DNA from: Lachnospiraceae bacterium
Lineage (GTDB): Bacteria; Bacillota; Clostridia; Lachnospirales; Lachnospiraceae
DNA length: 35,294 bases
Assembly (NCBI GenBank): GCA_017424235.1
Contig: JAFPAQ010000147.1
Location: 1-35,294 of the forward strand
Direction: 5' to 3'
The position numbers were made by a program, and so were the translations under genes. Each line of letters starts with the position of its first letter. Positions within the stretch are counted from its first letter, which is position 1. The notes under the pieces are model-generated. The model was not told the DNA's origin. It did not search any database and saw only the letters and a program-made list of their open reading frames with translations. Shown here in pieces: positions 1 to 7,405 of the stretch.

Positions 1-60
1 ATCCTTGTATTCATCCTCTATTACCAGTCCCACATTAATCGGATTTTTATCATCCATCAT
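1..60 (-). CDS. 5' end of an unidentified gene, cut by the window edge
   Basis: An open frame begins with two consecutive ATG codons just downstream of the 208-aa gene and runs off the left edge. Twenty codons are visible, reading MMDDKNPINVGLVIEDEYKD. The start lies 1 nt past the preceding stop, with AAGAG a few bases upstream, so translation may be coupled to the gene before it. Too little is present to assign a family. Confidence 0.45.
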   Translation of the reverse strand, partial: MMDDKNPINVGLVIEDEYKD

Positions 61-61
61 A

Positions 62-688
62 TTACTCTTCGATACAGAATAATAAGCAAAACTCATTATA
101 ACAAACAAAGTTATTCTCAAGATCATTTACTTTTCCATATGTCCACTCTCTCTTAATTCCTAAAAAGAAAGGATGAATCTCATTATTAAATGAAATATTC
201 TCCTCAATACCATTTTTATCGAATAACACAATTATCAAATCAAATACCGTCTTAGCATCTAGTAACGTTACTCCATCAGAACGAGTCCTCATACACCAAA
301 AATGATATTCACTATATTTCTCACTTAAATATTCTTCTATATGTCGTGGTATTTCATGCTTCAACTGATTAGCATAATAGTGGAAATGATAATGCCTCTC
401 ATCAATAAACTTTTGAAATGCATTACTCACTTCATCTGATATGTCCACCGTATTCGTACCATGCGTATAAATTCGATAAATCGGATCACTATCATCTTTA
501 CATTCCTTATCTATTATTATACGCGATAAGAAAACTCCCTTAATAAATTTACTTACTATATCCGATTTTGATACTTTTCTAAATTCCGATTTCATCATCT
601 GCATATATTTATCTGCAGTATTAATAGTACTTTGTGGATCAGGTACTCCATTAAACAAATCCCATAATTCATCTGTTTCTAAATCCAT
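62..688 (-). CDS. Hypothetical protein, 208 aa, mobile-element context
   Basis: I do not recognise this protein. It is acidic and soluble, with no signal peptide or membrane segment, and has a His/Tyr-rich stretch near residues 98-110 (HYHFHYYANQLKH). The start is well supported: AGGGAGG lies about 7 nt before the ATG. A possible promoter sits just upstream at 722-750. The next gene begins immediately after its stop, so the two are probably co-transcribed. The position behind a decayed parAB cassette suggests element cargo, but no function can be inferred. Confidence 0.7.
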   Translation of the reverse strand: MDLETDELWDLFNGVPDPQSTINTADKYMQMMKSEFRKVSKSDIVSKFIKGVFLSRIIIDKECKDDSDPIYRIYTHGTNTVDISDEVSNAFQKFIDERHYHFHYYANQLKHEIPRHIEEYLSEKYSEYHFWCMRTRSDGVTLLDAKTVFDLIIVLFDKNGIEENISFNNEIHPFFLGIKREWTYGKVNDLENNFVCYNEFCLLFCIEE

Positions 689-721
689 ATAAATCCTCCC
701 TTATTATCTGTAATTAACATT

Positions 722-750
722 AATGTATTTCTTTTGCGCAACCTACTCAA
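722..750 (-). promoter_or_regulatory. Possible sigma-A promoter for the 208-aa gene
   Basis: On the minus strand TTGAGT is followed after 17 nt by TACATT, about 35 nt before the ribosome site of the 208-aa gene. The -35 matches 4 of 6 consensus bases and the -10 is weak. Confidence 0.35.
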
Positions 751-781
751 TTCCATAACTCTCATACATATATAAGATTTT

Positions 782-940
782 CTACATCGTCAACTTATCT
801 GTTATAAGCTGCTTATAAGTAACCGACTTTTCCTTACCTTCAGCATTCAGCTTTTCCATCTTAATTGCTGAATCTGCATATCTATATTTAACATTCTGAA
901 GCATTTTTTCAAATGCTGCTAATCTTTCCTGATCTGTCAT
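782..940 (-). CDS. Small 52-aa charged helical protein
   Basis: This short frame reads MTDQERLAAFEKML at its start and ends LITDKLTM before TAG. AGGAG lies about 7 nt before the ATG. The composition is highly charged and helix-favouring (KYRYADSAIKMEKLNAEGK). The stop of the upstream gene remnant is only 10 nt before the start, so both belong to one transcript. Small proteins of this style occur in plasmid- and ICE-like regions of gut clostridia, but I cannot name the family. Confidence 0.6.
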   Translation of the reverse strand: MTDQERLAAFEKMLQNVKYRYADSAIKMEKLNAEGKEKSVTYKQLITDKLTM

Positions 941-949
941 ATACGTCTC

Positions 950-1105
950 CTACGCAATAATACAAGGAATTCCATATTCCTCTAACTGAATGTCCAGATC
1001 TACCATGTCATAAATCGCATTCTCAATAAAATAAGAAAAGATAACATCCCTCATATCACAAGGTGACAATGCATAACCGGCTCTGGCAAGTAAATACTCT
1101 CGACT
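950..1105 (-). pseudogene. 3' remnant of an unidentified element gene fused to truncated parB
   Basis: In a different frame from the parB fragment, codons read SREYLLARAGYALSPCDMRD and continue to YGIPCIIA and a TAG stop, about 51 codons in all. No start codon or ribosome site precedes it: the frame emerges from within the parB fragment. The protein-like composition and the well-spaced small gene that follows indicate the tail of a real gene whose 5' part was lost with the 3' part of parB. The join lies near 1092-1105, where GTCGAGAGTATT can be read as either gene. Confidence 0.6.
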
Positions 1106-1263
1106 AGTTCTTCCATCTTTTCATCATCAGTAACTTTGAATGGATGATTCTCGAATGCATATATCTTTTCAACTTCTATATCAGTAACTGGATCTCCTGT
1201 AGGTACACCCAACAGTTCATCCACCGATAACATCTTTATCTTTTCACCTGGTCTCTGCTTCAT
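1051..1263 (-). pseudogene. parB: Truncated ParB N-terminal fragment
   Basis: The frame starts 4 nt after the parA stop, the usual parAB arrangement. Residues 1-57 look like the N-terminus of an element-type ParB: a start LSVDELLG, then an IYAFENHPFKVTDDEKMEELVESI-like stretch (residues 34-57), which in complete ParB proteins leads into the GxRR CTP-binding box and the HTH. Here the frame continues for 13 unrelated residues (YLPEPVMHCHLVI) and stops. The CTPase motif, HTH and dimerisation domain are all absent. A 70-aa product could not load on parS, so partition by this cassette is probably dead unless ParB is supplied elsewhere. Confidence 0.72.
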
Positions 1264-1267
1264 ATGT

Positions 1268-2059
1268 TTACACCTCGCCTTCGTGTTCTAAGAGTTCCTT
1301 TGTAAGAGACTCATATGCTAAAGCAACCTTTCCACTTCCGCAGTGTTCAAAGATACTGCTTCCAACTGCACTCGTTTCAGCAGCTTTCACCGAGATAGGA
1401 ATATATGTCTCAAAGGTTCCAACTGAATCACTATATGTCTTATGGACCATCTCAAAGATATCTCTTGCATAAACAGTTCTGAAATCAACCATAGTCATTA
1501 CAATTCCATCAATCTTAAGATTACGATTCAACTGACGCTTTACTTTCATTATGGTAGAAATCAACTGCTGTAAGCCTTTTACCGGAAGATAAGCTGTCTG
1601 CACTGGAATAAGAACTGAATCTGCAGCTGTTAACGCATTAATAGTCATCATTCCAAGTGAAGGCATGCAATCAATAATAATGTAGTCATATAAAGGACGA
1701 ACTAAATTCACATATACCTTCATAATGGATTCCCTGGCAATTGCATTTACCAGATAAACCTCTAATGCAGATAACTCAATATTTGCCGGTAGAAGATCAA
1801 CTCCTTCTGCATGATGTAAGATTCCATCTTCATGAGATATTTCTTCATCATTAATCACTGCAAGCATCATAGTTGATAATGTTGTCTTAATTTCATCCGG
1901 CTGAACATATCCCAAACTTGCTGTCATAGATCCTTGAGGGTCTGCATCTACCAAAAGAACCTTCTTTCCTTTTCTTGCTAAACCGATTCCTAAATTAACT
2001 GCTGTGGTAGTCTTTCCAACTCCACCTTTCTGATTTGCTACTGCAATAACCTTACACAT
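1268..2059 (-). CDS. parA: ParA/Soj-type partition ATPase
   Basis: ParA ATPases dimerise on DNA with ATP and move ParB-bound plasmid or chromosome cargo. The deviant Walker A KGGVGKTT is at residues 11-18, DADPQG at 38-43, and the switch region reads [10 protein letters not shown] near 127-136. Most relatives have Pro where this one has Met132. At 263 aa it is normal length and has no N-terminal DNA-binding extension. AGGAGG lies 7-8 nt before the ATG and overlaps the end of the upstream DUF6462-like gene, so they form one operon. The parB that follows is truncated, which leaves this ATPase without an evident partner here. Confidence 0.93.
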   Translation of the reverse strand: MCKVIAVANQKGGVGKTTTAVNLGIGLARKGKKVLLVDADPQGSMTASLGYVQPDEIKTTLSTMMLAVINDEEISHEDGILHHAEGVDLLPANIELSALEVYLVNAIARESIMKVYVNLVRPLYDYIIIDCMPSLGMMTINALTAADSVLIPVQTAYLPVKGLQQLISTIMKVKRQLNRNLKIDGIVMTMVDFRTVYARDIFEMVHKTYSDSVGTFETYIPISVKAAETSAVGSSIFEHCGSGKVALAYESLTKELLEHEGEV

Positions 2060-2070
2060 ATCTGCGCCTC

Positions 2071-2301
2071 CTAGTATTCATCTCTAAAATGTTCTAAATA
2101 TTCATCAATCAAGTTTGTATTTACCAGAGTTATCTTCTTAATTCTGTAAATGGCTCCTGCATCAATGGCCCATTCGCGAAATGTATTTATTCCTACTGAA
2201 TAAAGAGCAGCGCCCTCATTCAAACGAACAAATTTCTTTCTGCCATCCTTAATCATCTTTCTTAACTCATCGGTTTCAATTGCTTTGCGTTTCTGTCCCA
2301 T
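2071..2301 (-). CDS. DUF6462-like small HTH-type protein
   Basis: A 76-aa basic protein: after a charged N-terminus, residues 25-70 ([14 protein letters not shown], then [21 protein letters not shown]) match the pattern I know from DUF6462 proteins, which resemble excisionase or MerR-type winged helices and occur upstream of parA in clostridial mobile elements. It overlaps the preceding paralogue by 26 bp and is separated from parA by 11 bp. AAGGAAG lies about 10 nt before the ATG. It is probably DNA binding, as an excisionase-like or element regulator, but that is inference from fold resemblance. Confidence 0.72.
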   Translation of the reverse strand: MGQKRKAIETDELRKMIKDGRKKFVRLNEGAALYSVGINTFREWAIDAGAIYRIKKITLVNTNLIDEYLEHFRDEY

Positions 2302-2542
2302 GTTCGTGTTCTTCCTTTCTAAGTTCTTCTAAGTACAGATCTAACTTGTCTAGATCTACGATTGCAGTTTTGCGAACCTTCCAACTTGCACCAGCCGCTT
2401 TCGCTAGTCTTACTAATCCGTAATATGGCAATGAGTAAAACAGTGCCGCCTGAGAATAAGTCATATATCTTTTCTCATTTCTTTCACAAATGTACTGGTC
2501 TAGATCCGGCTTGATACTTCGTTTCTTCTTGGCCTTTGCCAA
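2276..2542 (-). CDS. Second DUF6462-like protein, tandem paralogue
   Basis: This 88-aa protein shares its core with the downstream gene: YMTYSQAALFYSLPYYGLVR, then a Gly-Ala-x-W stretch, then TAIVDLDKLDLYLEELR. The start is the TTG at 2542, not the GTG 33 nt upstream, because GGGAGGTGA lies 6 nt before the TTG and nothing comparable precedes the GTG. The first residues are then MAKAKKKRS. The two paralogues overlap and precede parA, suggesting an old tandem duplication. Function unknown; probably nucleic-acid binding. Confidence 0.7.
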   Translation of the reverse strand: MAKAKKKRSIKPDLDQYICERNEKRYMTYSQAALFYSLPYYGLVRLAKAAGASWKVRKTAIVDLDKLDLYLEELRKEEHEHGTETQSN

Positions 2543-2651
2543 GAGCTCACCTCCCTTCGAAATATGGTTTGCCACACTTTTTACATCGATTTTGTTGTAG
2601 AAATTTGCCTATTTTTGAACACGTCATGGAGCTCTATGGAGGCATCCATGG

Positions 2652-2704
2652 AAATAAAAAAAGACACTCTGCATCAGGCTTTTCACCTGTAACAAAGTGT
2701 CTAT
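2652..2704 (-). terminator. Intrinsic terminator downstream of lysS
   Basis: On the minus strand AGACACT pairs with AGTGTCT, with an inner CAGG/CCTG pair, followed by a run of seven T. It is about 210 bp after the lysS stop, so either lysS has a long 3' UTR or sequence was inserted between gene and terminator. Confidence 0.8.
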
Positions 2705-2878
2705 CTTTTAATCTTAAGCTATTCCTCAAGATAATTATTTAATTTTAGCGGTTTTTCCATGATTCTACGTGATAGCCATTAGTGAAACTACCATTTTCAC
2801 CGTCACGTCCCAAGATTCACCACTATTTGTTAGGGGATTTGTTGACCCTCCGTGGCTGTTTAAGAACGTCCAAGTGAC

Positions 2879-2904
2879 TACGTAGAACTACGTATTGCTA
2901 CGTA
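2879..2904. repeat. Three TACGTA palindromes at exact 10-bp spacing
   Basis: TACGTA occurs at 2879, 2889 and 2899. On the minus strand the units read AATACGTAGC, AATACGTAGT and TCTACGTAGT. One helical turn between copies places all three on the same DNA face, as expected for a cooperative protein-binding site. They begin 10 bp after the lysS stop. Confidence 0.75.
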
Positions 2905-2913
2905 TTCGTCCAT

Positions 2914-4527
2914 CTAGTTAAGCGATTTCATCGTCGGGAACAGTAACACATCCCTTATCGCCTGGCTATCTGTTAACAGCATTACAAGTCTGTCGATACC
3001 ATATCCGATGCCGCCTGTAGGTGGCATACCAATTTCCAACGCATTTAAAAAATCTTCATCTGTATGCTCTGCTTCATCATCTCCTGCTGCTGCATTAGCA
3101 TCCTGCTGTGCGAAACGCTCTCTCTGGTCGATAGGATCATTAAGCTCAGAATATGCATTACACATTTCCCAGGTATTGATGAATAACTCAAAACGCTCTA
3201 CCTTGCTTGGATCGCCTGGTTTCTTCTTTGTGAGTGGAGAAATAGCAAGTGGATGATCCATGATAAATGTAGGCTGTACAAGCTTCTCTTCACAGAACTC
3301 TTCAAAGAATAAGTTTACTATGTCACCCTTTGTATGACGCTCTTCATATTCAATGTGATGCTCTTTTGCCAAAGCCTTTGCTTCCTCATCTGTTGCTACT
3401 GCATCAAAGTCAACACCTGCATATTCCTTGATAGCATCAATCATTGTAAGTCTGCGAAAAGGCTTTCCTAAATCAATTTCAATGCCATTATATGTGATTG
3501 TAGTTGTACCACATACCTTCTCTGCAAGATAACGGAACATTGATTCTGTAAGCTCCATCATTCCTTCATAATCAGTGTATGCCTGATATAACTCCATAAG
3601 TGTAAATTCAGGATTATGACGTGTGTCAACACCTTCATTACGATATACTCGTCCGATTTCATATACTCTCTCGAGACCACCAACGATAAGTCTCTTTAAG
3701 TAAAGCTCAAGTGAAATACGAAGCTTAACATCCTCATCCAATGCATTATAATGTGTTTCGAATGGTCTCGCAGCAGCTCCGCCGGCATTAGCAACTAATG
3801 TAGGAGTTTCTACTTCCATGAAATCTCTGTCAGCTAAGAAGCTGCGGATCTCCTTTAAGATTTTTGAACGTTTAATAAATACTTCCCTGCTCTCGTCGTT
3901 CATGATAAGGTCTACATATCTCTGACGATAACGTGTATCTGTATCTGTAAGTCCATGGAACTTCTCCGGAAGTATCTGTAAGCTCTTTGTAAGAAGAGTC
4001 ATCTCTACTGCATGGATAGAAATCTCTCCTGTCTTTGTTCTGAAGGCATATCCTTTAACACCATAAATATCACCGATATCTGACTTCTTGAAGTCTGCGT
4101 AAACATCTTCTCCAATTGCATCTCTTGCAACATATACCTGAATATTACCCTTTAAGTCCTTTATATTGCAGAAAGAAGCCTTACCCATAACACGCTTGAA
4201 CATCATACGTCCTGCTATAGATACATTGATTGGGCTTGCATCCATTATAGCACGTCTCTCTTCATAGTCCTTGTTTATTACATCTTTAGCTTCCTGCTCA
4301 TCTAATCCATCTACATTTGGAGCAACTCTTCCTGCAAGAAGCTCTGCTTCATGGGCATTGTAAAGCTCTTTTACCTCATCTGTATGATGTGTCTGATCAT
4401 ATTTGGTTATCTGGAAAGGATCCTTTCCTGCTTCCTGTAAAGCTGCTAACTTATCTCTGCGCACCTTTAAAAGCTGGTTAACATCCTGCTGCTGATTCTT
4501 TGCATTATTCTGATTCTGTTCTGCCAC
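2914..4527 (-). CDS. lysS: Lysyl-tRNA synthetase, class II
   Basis: Charges tRNA-Lys with lysine. The start is the GTG at 4527, preceded by AGGAG with 10 nt spacing; the longer frame to 4581 would overlap greA and has no ribosome site. The 537-aa protein has an OB-fold anticodon-binding domain (about residues 101-185, SIAGRMMFKRVMGKASF), class II motif 2 with RNEGVDTRHNPEF from about 296, and motif 3 GIGYGIDR from about 506. Between the N-terminal helix and the OB fold there is a charged segment of about 35-40 residues (around 58-100) that I do not recall in typical LysRS. It is 31 bp downstream of greA and probably shares its promoter. Confidence 0.96.
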   Translation of the reverse strand: MAEQNQNNAKNQQQDVNQLLKVRRDKLAALQEAGKDPFQITKYDQTHHTDEVKELYNAHEAELLAGRVAPNVDGLDEQEAKDVINKDYEERRAIMDASPINVSIAGRMMFKRVMGKASFCNIKDLKGNIQVYVARDAIGEDVYADFKKSDIGDIYGVKGYAFRTKTGEISIHAVEMTLLTKSLQILPEKFHGLTDTDTRYRQRYVDLIMNDESREVFIKRSKILKEIRSFLADRDFMEVETPTLVANAGGAAARPFETHYNALDEDVKLRISLELYLKRLIVGGLERVYEIGRVYRNEGVDTRHNPEFTLMELYQAYTDYEGMMELTESMFRYLAEKVCGTTTITYNGIEIDLGKPFRRLTMIDAIKEYAGVDFDAVATDEEAKALAKEHHIEYEERHTKGDIVNLFFEEFCEEKLVQPTFIMDHPLAISPLTKKKPGDPSKVERFELFINTWEMCNAYSELNDPIDQRERFAQQDANAAAGDDEAEHTDEDFLNALEIGMPPTGGIGYGIDRLVMLLTDSQAIRDVLLFPTMKSLN

Positions 4528-4558
4528 TTTTAAATAGCTCCTTTCGTTTATTAATATC

Positions 4559-5047
4559 TTATTCCGGTTTGTAGATATCAAGAATTGTGTATTCGATCAC
4601 TCCGGCCGGTGCCTCTACACTTACTACATCACCAATCTTAGCACCGATAAGTGCCTTACCAAGTGGAGACTCATTTGAAATCTTTCCCTTTAAGCTGTTT
4701 GCCTCTGTAGCACCTACGATTTTGAATTCCATTTCATCATCAAATTCGTTATCTTTTACTTTAACTACAAGACCAAAGCTTACTTTATCTATACCATGTC
4801 CATCATCTTCCATGTCAACTACTTCGACATTTTTAAGGATTTTCTCTAATTCTTCGATTCTTGCCTCTATATCACGCTGCTCGTCTTTCGCTGCATCGTA
4901 CTCAGCATTTTCTGAAAGGTCGCCCTGTTCTCTGGCTTCCTTGATTTTCTGTGCTACTTCTTTTCTCTTTACAACTTTGAGGTCATGTAACTCATCCTCA
5001 TATTTTTTAAGACCTTCTCTTGTTAACAAATTCTTCTTTGCTTCCAT
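4559..5047 (-). CDS. greA: Transcription elongation factor GreA
   Basis: GreA stimulates cleavage of backtracked RNA in the RNA polymerase secondary channel. The 162-aa protein has the N-terminal coiled coil with the tip motif DLSENAEYDAAKDEQ (about 43-57), including the acidic residues that reach the active site, and a C-terminal FKBP-like domain ending with SPLGKALIGAKIGD. Length is standard. AAAGGATG precedes the ATG. A consensus sigma-A promoter lies about 120 bp upstream, and lysS follows closely, so greA-lysS are likely one transcript. Confidence 0.97.
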   Translation of the reverse strand: MEAKKNLLTREGLKKYEDELHDLKVVKRKEVAQKIKEAREQGDLSENAEYDAAKDEQRDIEARIEELEKILKNVEVVDMEDDGHGIDKVSFGLVVKVKDNEFDDEMEFKIVGATEANSLKGKISNESPLGKALIGAKIGDVVSVEAPAGVIEYTILDIYKPE

Positions 5048-5167
5048 GAACTTACATCCTTTCTTTATATAAAGTAAAATCTGATTTTTCGTAAATATTC
5101 AAAGTTATTAATAAATCGTCATTTTTCGTCTGCATATACCAAAACACATAGCTGAAAAAGTCAATTC

Positions 5168-5196
5168 AGTATATCTTTTTTTTGTATAAGTGTCAA
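5168..5196 (-). promoter_or_regulatory. Consensus sigma-A promoter for greA-lysS
   Basis: Minus strand TTGACA (5191-5196), 17-nt spacer, TATACT (5168-5173). The predicted start leaves a leader of about 115 nt before greA, in which I found no clear attenuator. The -35 lies 9 bp after the dus stop. Confidence 0.85.
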
Positions 5197-5204
5197 GCTA
5201 CGGC

Positions 5205-6167
5205 TTAACACCACTCCTTGAGAAATTCTTCTAATTCCTCTATAGTTTCCATCTCATTCACCTTCTGTCTGAGTCTGGCTGAATGAGGATATCCTGTCGT
5301 ATACCATGCAACATGCTTTCGCATCTCACGTATAGCAGTGTATTCACCTTTATATTCAAACTGAAGTCTGGCATGTCTGAGTATTGTATCTCTTACCTCA
5401 CTGGCACTTGGACGCTCAGGCTGTATTCCTGTTTCAAGATACCGGGTGATTTCCCTGAATATCCATGGATTACCTCTACAGGCTCTTCCGACCATTATCG
5501 CGTCACAGCCTGTCTCATCTATCATTCTTTTGGCTGACTTGCCATCAACAACATCTCCGTTACCTATAACAGGTATCGTGACTGCTTCTTTCACTTTTCT
5601 TATTATTTCCCAGTCGGCAACTCCTGAATAATACTGTTCTCTTGTCCTTCCATGCACTGCAACTGCTGCCGCACCGTTAGCCTCAGCTATTTTTGCTATC
5701 TCCACAGCATTTACATGCTCATCATCAAAGCCCTTTCTTATCTTAACAGTCACCGGCTTTTTAGTTGACTTCACAAGTGCAGCTATTATCTGACCTGCAA
5801 GCACCGGATTTTTCATGAGCGCACTGCCCTCATGGTTATTTACCACTTTAGGAACAGGGCATCCCATATTTACATCCAGAATGTCAAATGGTCTGTCATC
5901 TATACGTGCAGCTGTCTCTGCCATTATATCCGGCTCTGAGCCAAACAGCTGCAACGAAACAGGAGACTCTTGCGGGTGTATCTCCAAAAGGGCATCTGTA
6001 TTTTTATTGTTAAAATGCACAGCTTTGGCACTTATCATCTCCATGCACAAAAGCCCTGCCCCCTGCTCCTTGCACAGAAGCCTGAACGGTAAATCAGTAA
6101 CGCCCGCCATAGGTGCAAGTATAACATTATTCTTTAATTCCACATTTCCAATCTTAATACTTTTCAT
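5205..6167 (-). CDS. dus: tRNA-dihydrouridine synthase (DusB-like)
   Basis: Flavoenzyme that reduces specific uridines in tRNA. The 320-aa protein begins with the FMN-barrel motif LAPMAGVTDLPFR (18-30), has the catalytic cysteine in NMGCP (Cys103), HGRTREQ at 172-178, and the phosphate-binding GNGDV at 202-206. A helical tRNA-binding domain follows from about 250. Length is typical. The gene is 9 bp after coaX; its ribosome site is weak, so translational coupling to coaX is likely. Which uridine it modifies cannot be read from the sequence. Confidence 0.95.
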   Translation of the reverse strand: MKSIKIGNVELKNNVILAPMAGVTDLPFRLLCKEQGAGLLCMEMISAKAVHFNNKNTDALLEIHPQESPVSLQLFGSEPDIMAETAARIDDRPFDILDVNMGCPVPKVVNNHEGSALMKNPVLAGQIIAALVKSTKKPVTVKIRKGFDDEHVNAVEIAKIAEANGAAAVAVHGRTREQYYSGVADWEIIRKVKEAVTIPVIGNGDVVDGKSAKRMIDETGCDAIMVGRACRGNPWIFREITRYLETGIQPERPSASEVRDTILRHARLQFEYKGEYTAIREMRKHVAWYTTGYPHSARLRQKVNEMETIEELEEFLKEWC

Positions 6168-6176
6168 AAATCTGTC

Positions 6177-6947
6177 TTACTTTGTATTCTTTTCATATAT
6201 TATTCTAAGACCTTCAAGAGTAAGAGCACTATTGTACTCATGTATCATATCAGTTTCTTCAGAAATAATACGTCCAAGTCCACCTGTAGCTACTACCTTG
6301 AGATTGTCGTAACCGCTTTCCTTCTTAATACGCTGGATAATATATTCTGCCTGACCGATCTGACCAAATACTAACCCTGCCTGCATACCTGTAATAGTAT
6401 CCTGCGCAAGTATTGTGTCAGGCTTTTTGATTTCAATGTCAGGAAGCTTTGCTGTACCTTCCCAGAGAGCCTTTGCTGATATTCTTATACCGGGAGCAAT
6501 CACACCAGCATTAAAGCAGCCATCCTCTGTTACAAGGTCATATGTTGTAGCTGTCCCAAAATCTATTACAAGCACCGGTCCCCCATATAATTCATATGCA
6601 GCAACTGCATCTACTATTCTGTCTGCACCTGTACTTGCCGGATTTTTTCCTCCAACCCTGATACCGGTTTTCACTCCTGACTTAACAATAAGAATCTCTT
6701 CATATATATATCTTCTGATACCACCTAAAAGTGAATGCATGATATTTGGCACTACACTTGCCACGATCACTCCATCTATCTGACTTGTTTCAATCTCTGC
6801 CTTACTTAAGAGTTCTGTGAGGAGAACACCATACTCATCAGAAGTACGCTGATTATTTGAAGTGATTCTAAATGTAGTCTCAAGAGTCTTTCCTTTATAA
6901 ACTCCACAGGTTATATTTGTATTTCCAACATCAATTACTAAAATCAT
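6177..6947 (-). CDS. coaX: Type III pantothenate kinase
   Basis: First step of coenzyme A synthesis. The 256-aa protein has the ASKHA phosphate loop DVGNTN (6-11), the GADR motif (107-110) and DFGTATT (129-135) containing the second conserved Asp. Type III kinases are typically insensitive to CoA feedback and use monovalent cations. It follows the DUF6145 gene by 92 bp and precedes dus. The same neighbours (birA, coaX, dus) recur in Lachnospiraceae, so the pairing of biotin and pantothenate functions is not accidental here. Confidence 0.96.
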   Translation of the reverse strand: MILVIDVGNTNITCGVYKGKTLETTFRITSNNQRTSDEYGVLLTELLSKAEIETSQIDGVIVASVVPNIMHSLLGGIRRYIYEEILIVKSGVKTGIRVGGKNPASTGADRIVDAVAAYELYGGPVLVIDFGTATTYDLVTEDGCFNAGVIAPGIRISAKALWEGTAKLPDIEIKKPDTILAQDTITGMQAGLVFGQIGQAEYIIQRIKKESGYDNLKVVATGGLGRIISEETDMIHEYNSALTLEGLRIIYEKNTK

Positions 6948-7039
6948 AATTTTTAGCCTTTCATTAAAATTCTAAATTACTGCAAATTTAAGAAGACCTC
7001 TGTACACCTAAAGTACCTGTCAGTCTCAGAGTGTTAAAT

Positions 7040-7405
7040 TTAAATTGACTGACTTGCCTCTTCAAAAGTCTCATGTAATATAAATACCCTGTAAAACAGA
7101 CTGAGCGATTCCAAAAGCTCCTGCCTTTGCATCCTTATCTCTCTTATAAGGAGTCCACTGCTTATCTCGTCATACAAAACATCCTCTTCATATGCATCTG
7201 TATCAAAGCTTACACTTCCGTCTTCCTCGAATACTATTGTAAACACGCCTCCTACTTCTTCAGTAAAAAGCACACAAATAATATGAAGCTCTTCTTTTAT
7301 TGATTCTGGAATACCATTAAATTTCTCATTAAAATAGTACTTCTGTTCATATGCATTTGCTCCGCAAAGTACTATTCTTTTATCATCTTCATTATACATA
7401 TCCAT
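7040..7405 (-). CDS. DUF6145 family protein
   Basis: A protein of about 121 aa of unknown function that I recognise as the conserved Lachnospiraceae family found directly after birA. The hallmark is near the start: RIVLCGANAYEQKYYFNEKFN, then an alpha/beta region with CVLFTEEVGGVFTIVFEEDG. The upstream frame reaches 7462, deep inside birA. GAGGA lies 4 nt before the ATG at 7405 and 10 nt before a second ATG at 7399, so the true start is one of these two, and I chose 7405. It overlaps the birA stop by 14 bp, which implies translational coupling. No signal peptide or membrane segment. Confidence 0.8.
   Translation of the reverse strand: MDMYNEDDKRIVLCGANAYEQKYYFNEKFNGIPESIKEELHIICVLFTEEVGGVFTIVFEEDGSVSFDTDAYEEDVLYDEISSGLLIREIRMQRQELLESLSLFYRVFILHETFEEASQSI

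Larger units (their letters stand above)
2543..2913. other. Non-coding junction between the parA cassette and lysS
   Basis: No convincing gene lies in these 371 bp. They contain three phased TACGTA palindromes directly after lysS, a GC-richer stretch (about 2760-2870), the terminator at 2652-2704, and a small inverted repeat CATGGA/TCCATG at 2625-2650. I saw no tRNA or integrase. The base composition differs from the AT-rich spacers elsewhere, which fits an element boundary. Confidence 0.5.

Noticed and set aside
2705-2913. tRNA gene or attachment site after lysS
   Set aside because: No cloverleaf could be drawn and no duplicated end is visible within the window, so an att site is only a hypothesis.
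4587-5072. 161-codon plus-strand frame
   Set aside because: Antisense shadow of greA; Ser-rich translation without recognisable motifs.
6948-7039. Regulatory hairpin between the DUF6145 gene and coaX
   Set aside because: Partial complementarity (AGAC/GTCT, GTAC pairs) is weak and has no U-run.
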